7,179 nucleotides of DNA from Desulfotignum sp. GTDB lineage: Bacteria; Desulfobacterota; Desulfobacteria; Desulfobacterales; Desulfobacteraceae. The first letter of the stretch is position 1. Every line of letters begins with the position of its first letter. The notes under the pieces are model-generated. The model was not told where the DNA came from and did not search any database. It saw only the letters and a program-made list of their open reading frames with translations. Positions 5,175-7,179 of this stretch are shown here, one piece after another. A program made the position numbers and the translations under genes. The stretch is taken from the NCBI GenBank assembly GCA_011390235.1, contig JAABSS010000018.1, positions 1 through 7,179 on the forward strand, written 5' to 3'.

Positions 5175-6425
5175 TCAAACCTCACCCCTCACCCCACATA
5201 CCTCTTTTGTCATCTGCTTGCAGATCTGCCGGCCGAACTCGGAGCAGGATACCTCGGTGGCACCCGGGATCTGCCGGGCCAGGTCATAGGTGACGGTTCT
5301 GGCAGTGATGGCCTTTTGCAGGGCATCATGGATCAGATCGGCAGCCTCATGCCACCCCATGTGATCCAGCATCATGGCACCTGACAGTATAAGGGACCCC
5401 GGGTTGACCTTGTCCTGTCCCGCATATTTGGGAGCGGTGCCGTGGGTTGCTTCAAACACGGCGCAGTCTGTTCCGATGTTGGCCCCCGGGGCCAGTCCCA
5501 GTCCCCCCACCATGGCAGCCAGCAGATCTGAAATATAGTCCCCGTTCAGGTTGGGGGCGGCAATGATGTCATACTCTTCAGGCCGCAGCAGCACCTGCTG
5601 AAACATGCTGTCGGCAATCCGGTCCTTGAGCAGGATTTTTCCGGAGGGGAGCTTTCCGTTGAAGTCTTTCCACAGCTGGTCTTCCAGAATAACGGTACCG
5701 GCAAAATCCTCTTTTCCCACTGCCAGGCCCCAGTTGAGAAATGCCCCTTCCGTGAATTTCATGATATTGCCCTTGTGCATGAGGGTGACGCTTTTGCGGT
5801 TGTTGTCCAGGGCATACTGGATGGCTTTGGTCACCAGACGTCTGGTGTTGGCTTCACTGATGGGTTTGATGCCGATGCCGGTGGTGTCCGGTGCCAGGGT
5901 CTTGCCGGTTTTGTTTTTGATAAAATCAATGATCTCTTTTGCATCCTCACTGCCAAACTGCCATTCTATACCTGCGTAAAGGTCTTCGGTGTTTTCCCTG
6001 AAAATCACCATGTCAATGGCAGCGGGGTTGCTGCACGGGGAGGGCACCCCTTTTATATACCGGGCCGGCCGGATACAGGCGAAAAGATCCAGTTCCTGGC
6101 GGATGGCCACATTAAGAGAGCGCATGCCTTCTCCCACCGGTGTTGTCATGGGGCCTTTGATGGCCACGCGGAATTGTTTGATCTGCTCCAGGGTGGTTTT
6201 GGGCAGCCATTCTCCGGTCTTCTGGAATCCGGTTTCTCCGGCAGGCAGTTCCCTGAATTCAATGGTGCGCCGGCCGGCATAGGCCGTGTCAACCGCTGTA
6301 TCAAGCACCGGCCGGGTGGCATGCCAGATATCAGGACCTGTGCCGTCTCCGGGGATACACCCGATGACCGGATGATCAGGCACGTTCAGAGAGTTGTCCG
6401 GGTTCACGGTGATAAGGTCTGCCAT
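5175..6425 (-). CDS. icd: Isocitrate dehydrogenase, NADP-dependent
   Basis: A 416-residue dimer-type enzyme converting isocitrate to 2-oxoglutarate and CO2 with NADP. The substrate-site segment RSLNVAIRQ (102-110) has S103 at the Escherichia coli phosphorylation position. R119, Y150, K218 and the metal ligands D296 and D300 (NGDYISD) are present. K333-Y334 in HGTAPKYAG and Y380/R384 in TYDLAR match the residues that select NADP in the E. coli enzyme. Start ATG 6423-6425 follows AAGGAAG at 6432-6438. The family C-terminus aligns to [11 protein letters not shown] ending at residue 405; residues 406-416 are an extra tail that runs into a heptamer repeat. A diverged fragment of the same gene lies downstream at 4294-4405. 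The gene is 57 bases behind the rubredoxin-domain gene and may share its transcript. No linked icd kinase gene is visible. Confidence 0.97.
   Translation of the reverse strand: MADLITVNPDNSLNVPDHPVIGCIPGDGTGPDIWHATRPVLDTAVDTAYAGRRTIEFRELPAGETGFQKTGEWLPKTTLEQIKQFRVAIKGPMTTPVGEGMRSLNVAIRQELDLFACIRPARYIKGVPSPCSNPAAIDMVIFRENTEDLYAGIEWQFGSEDAKEIIDFIKNKTGKTLAPDTTGIGIKPISEANTRRLVTKAIQYALDNNRKSVTLMHKGNIMKFTEGAFLNWGLAVGKEDFAGTVILEDQLWKDFNGKLPSGKILLKDRIADSMFQQVLLRPEEYDIIAAPNLNGDYISDLLAAMVGGLGLAPGANIGTDCAVFEATHGTAPKYAGQDKVNPGSLILSGAMMLDHMGWHEAADLIHDALQKAITARTVTYDLARQIPGATEVSCSEFGRQICKQMTKEVCGVRGEV
5180..5193. repeat. CCTCACC heptamer, two tandem copies in the icd 3' end
   Basis: CCTCACC at 5180-5186 and 5187-5193 overlaps the last codons of icd and encodes the residues VRGE just before the TGA at 5175-5177. 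The unit resembles the CCTCACT heptamer array at 7150-7177, so both may belong to one low-complexity repeat type of this genome. Confidence 0.55.
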
Positions 6426-6482
6426 AATATGCTTCCTTTACAATTTGGTGGTGGATGAATTAGTGATGGATGAAAACAGCAA

Positions 6483-7112
6483 TCAGTCCTTGAATACCAG
6501 CTTGCCCCCGATGTAACCGGCCACACCCGCAGATGCCACCATAACAACATTTATGAAAATAAATGCCACGGCCAGAGGAGATGACAAAACATCAGGGTCC
6601 AGCAGGTACCAGACCAAAGAAATAACGCAGGCCCCGGTGGTCAGGGCAGCAGCCAGGATTTTGATTCTGAACAAAACCGTATCCGCCTGGTTGTATTTTT
6701 TCTGCCACACCAGAAAACCGCTGTGCAGTACCGGGGGCAGGGACAGCACCACAAAGACCAGGTTGATGAATGCGGCCGTTGCCAGCAGGGATGCGCCAGA
6801 CACCCAGGCCAAGATAAACAGGACAACTGCAATCGGCAGAACCCCGTTCGGCGTATGCACCAGGATGGGGTGGGCATGGTGGCGGACCATCAAATCTGTC
6901 ATCCGCTGGTACAATGTCCGGGGGGAAGCCGGTGCTGTTTTTTCCGCTTTTGGGTCAGGTTCCTGTTTTCCGGTACCAGCGCCGCCACCGTTGCCGGCAG
7001 GGACCTCAATTTCCACAAACTTGTCTCTGCCGGCCCCGCATACCGGGCATTTGTCCGGCGGGGTATCACCTTTATGAATATAATTGCATACAGTACATTT
7101 CCAGGCTTTCAT
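6483..7112 (-). CDS. Membrane protein with N-terminal rubredoxin-like domain (DUF2231-like membrane part)
   Basis: A 209-residue fusion. Residues 4-34 form a rubrerythrin-style rubredoxin domain with an iron site from C6-x2-C9 and C22-x2-C25 (CPVCG). A Gly/Pro/Ala-rich linker covers about 36-64. The rest is hydrophobic, with probable membrane helices near 90-108, 110-130, 148-170 and 178-200. A His-rich entry motif [14 protein letters not shown] (77-90) has H78, H79, H81 and H86, resembling DUF2231 proteins, and could ligate haem or metal. The rubredoxin domain would lie on the same face as the N-terminus, most likely cytoplasmic as no signal peptide precedes it. A role in electron transfer between the membrane and a soluble diiron or other partner is inference. 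The start has AGAAGGG (complement of 7119-7125) 6 bases upstream. It lies 57 bases before icd on the same strand. Confidence 0.85.
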   Translation of the reverse strand: MKAWKCTVCNYIHKGDTPPDKCPVCGAGRDKFVEIEVPAGNGGGAGTGKQEPDPKAEKTAPASPRTLYQRMTDLMVRHHAHPILVHTPNGVLPIAVVLFILAWVSGASLLATAAFINLVFVVLSLPPVLHSGFLVWQKKYNQADTVLFRIKILAAALTTGACVISLVWYLLDPDVLSSPLAVAFIFINVVMVASAGVAGYIGGKLVFKD

Positions 7113-7149
7113 ATATTTCCCTTCTCAATTATCATTTCTAAACTTGATT

Positions 7150-7177
7150 CCTCACTCCTCACTCCTCACTCCTCACT
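7150..7177. repeat. CCTCACT heptamer array, four perfect tandem copies
   Basis: Four head-to-tail copies at 7150-7156, 7157-7163, 7164-7170 and 7171-7177, 38 bases upstream of the rubredoxin-domain gene. The array may continue beyond the window edge. On the transcribed strand of that gene it reads AGTGAGG repeated. Copy number could vary by slippage and alter spacing of upstream promoter elements; none is clearly recognisable here. Confidence 0.9.
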
Positions 7178-7179
7178 TC

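Noticed and set aside
5775..6458. 227-codon open frame on the plus strand opposite icd
   Set aside because: Shadow of the strongly conserved icd gene; its product has no recognisable motif and no ribosome binding context.
6452..6474. TGGATGAA direct repeat upstream of icd
   Set aside because: Two 8-base copies 15 bases apart in a TG-rich gap; could easily be chance.
1..7179. CRISPR array, tRNA, rRNA or transposase
   Set aside because: No spaced repeats, no cloverleaf or rRNA-like segment and no transposase or integrase coding sequence were seen.

Overview
The window is about 7.2 kb of bacterial chromosome carrying mostly central-carbon and redox housekeeping genes, plus one short AT-rich accessory patch. 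Gene content suggests an anaerobe: malate dehydrogenase, NADP-type isocitrate dehydrogenase, a split ADP-forming acyl-CoA synthetase, a rubrerythrin-like diiron protein and a rubredoxin-domain membrane protein. A sulfate-reducing member of the Desulfobacterota (Desulfobacteraceae-like) would fit. This is inference from gene content and protein style, not a database match.

Left part (1-633): the 5' end of malate dehydrogenase on the minus strand runs off the window. A roughly 290-base divergent control region separates it from the plus-strand block and holds candidate promoters for both directions.

Plus-strand block (634-4208): an atypical SDR epimerase (TIGR01777/YfcH type) is followed by a probable second transcription unit. 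That unit has a rubredoxin-less rubrerythrin-like protein, then the alpha (CoA-ligase, phospho-His) and beta (ATP-grasp) subunits of an ADP-forming acetyl/acyl-CoA synthetase, tightly packed. The first 26 codons of an exonuclease III gene follow 11 bases later and are then cut off.

Scar region (4209-5174): this is the most unusual part. The broken exonuclease III start runs directly into a 112-base fragment of an isocitrate dehydrogenase gene (minus strand, codons 339-375). The fragment differs from the intact icd nearby almost only at synonymous sites. Between fragment and intact icd sits an AT-rich, toxin-first HigBA-like toxin-antitoxin module with its own TTGACA promoter, palindromic half-sites and a probably leaderless toxin start. 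The layout resembles a decayed scar of integration into the 3' end of icd, as known for phage 21 and e14 in Escherichia coli, followed by a deletion. A degraded tandem icd paralogue is the main alternative.

Right part (5175-7179): full-length NADP-type icd and, upstream of it on the same strand, a rubredoxin-domain/four-helix membrane protein. The icd C-terminus has an 11-residue tail that runs into a CCTCACC heptamer repeat. A related CCTCACT heptamer array (4 copies) lies at the right end of the window.

Together the genes cover TCA-cycle steps (mdh, icd), ATP-yielding acyl-CoA conversion and oxygen/peroxide protection, interrupted by a small mobile or defence-type module.
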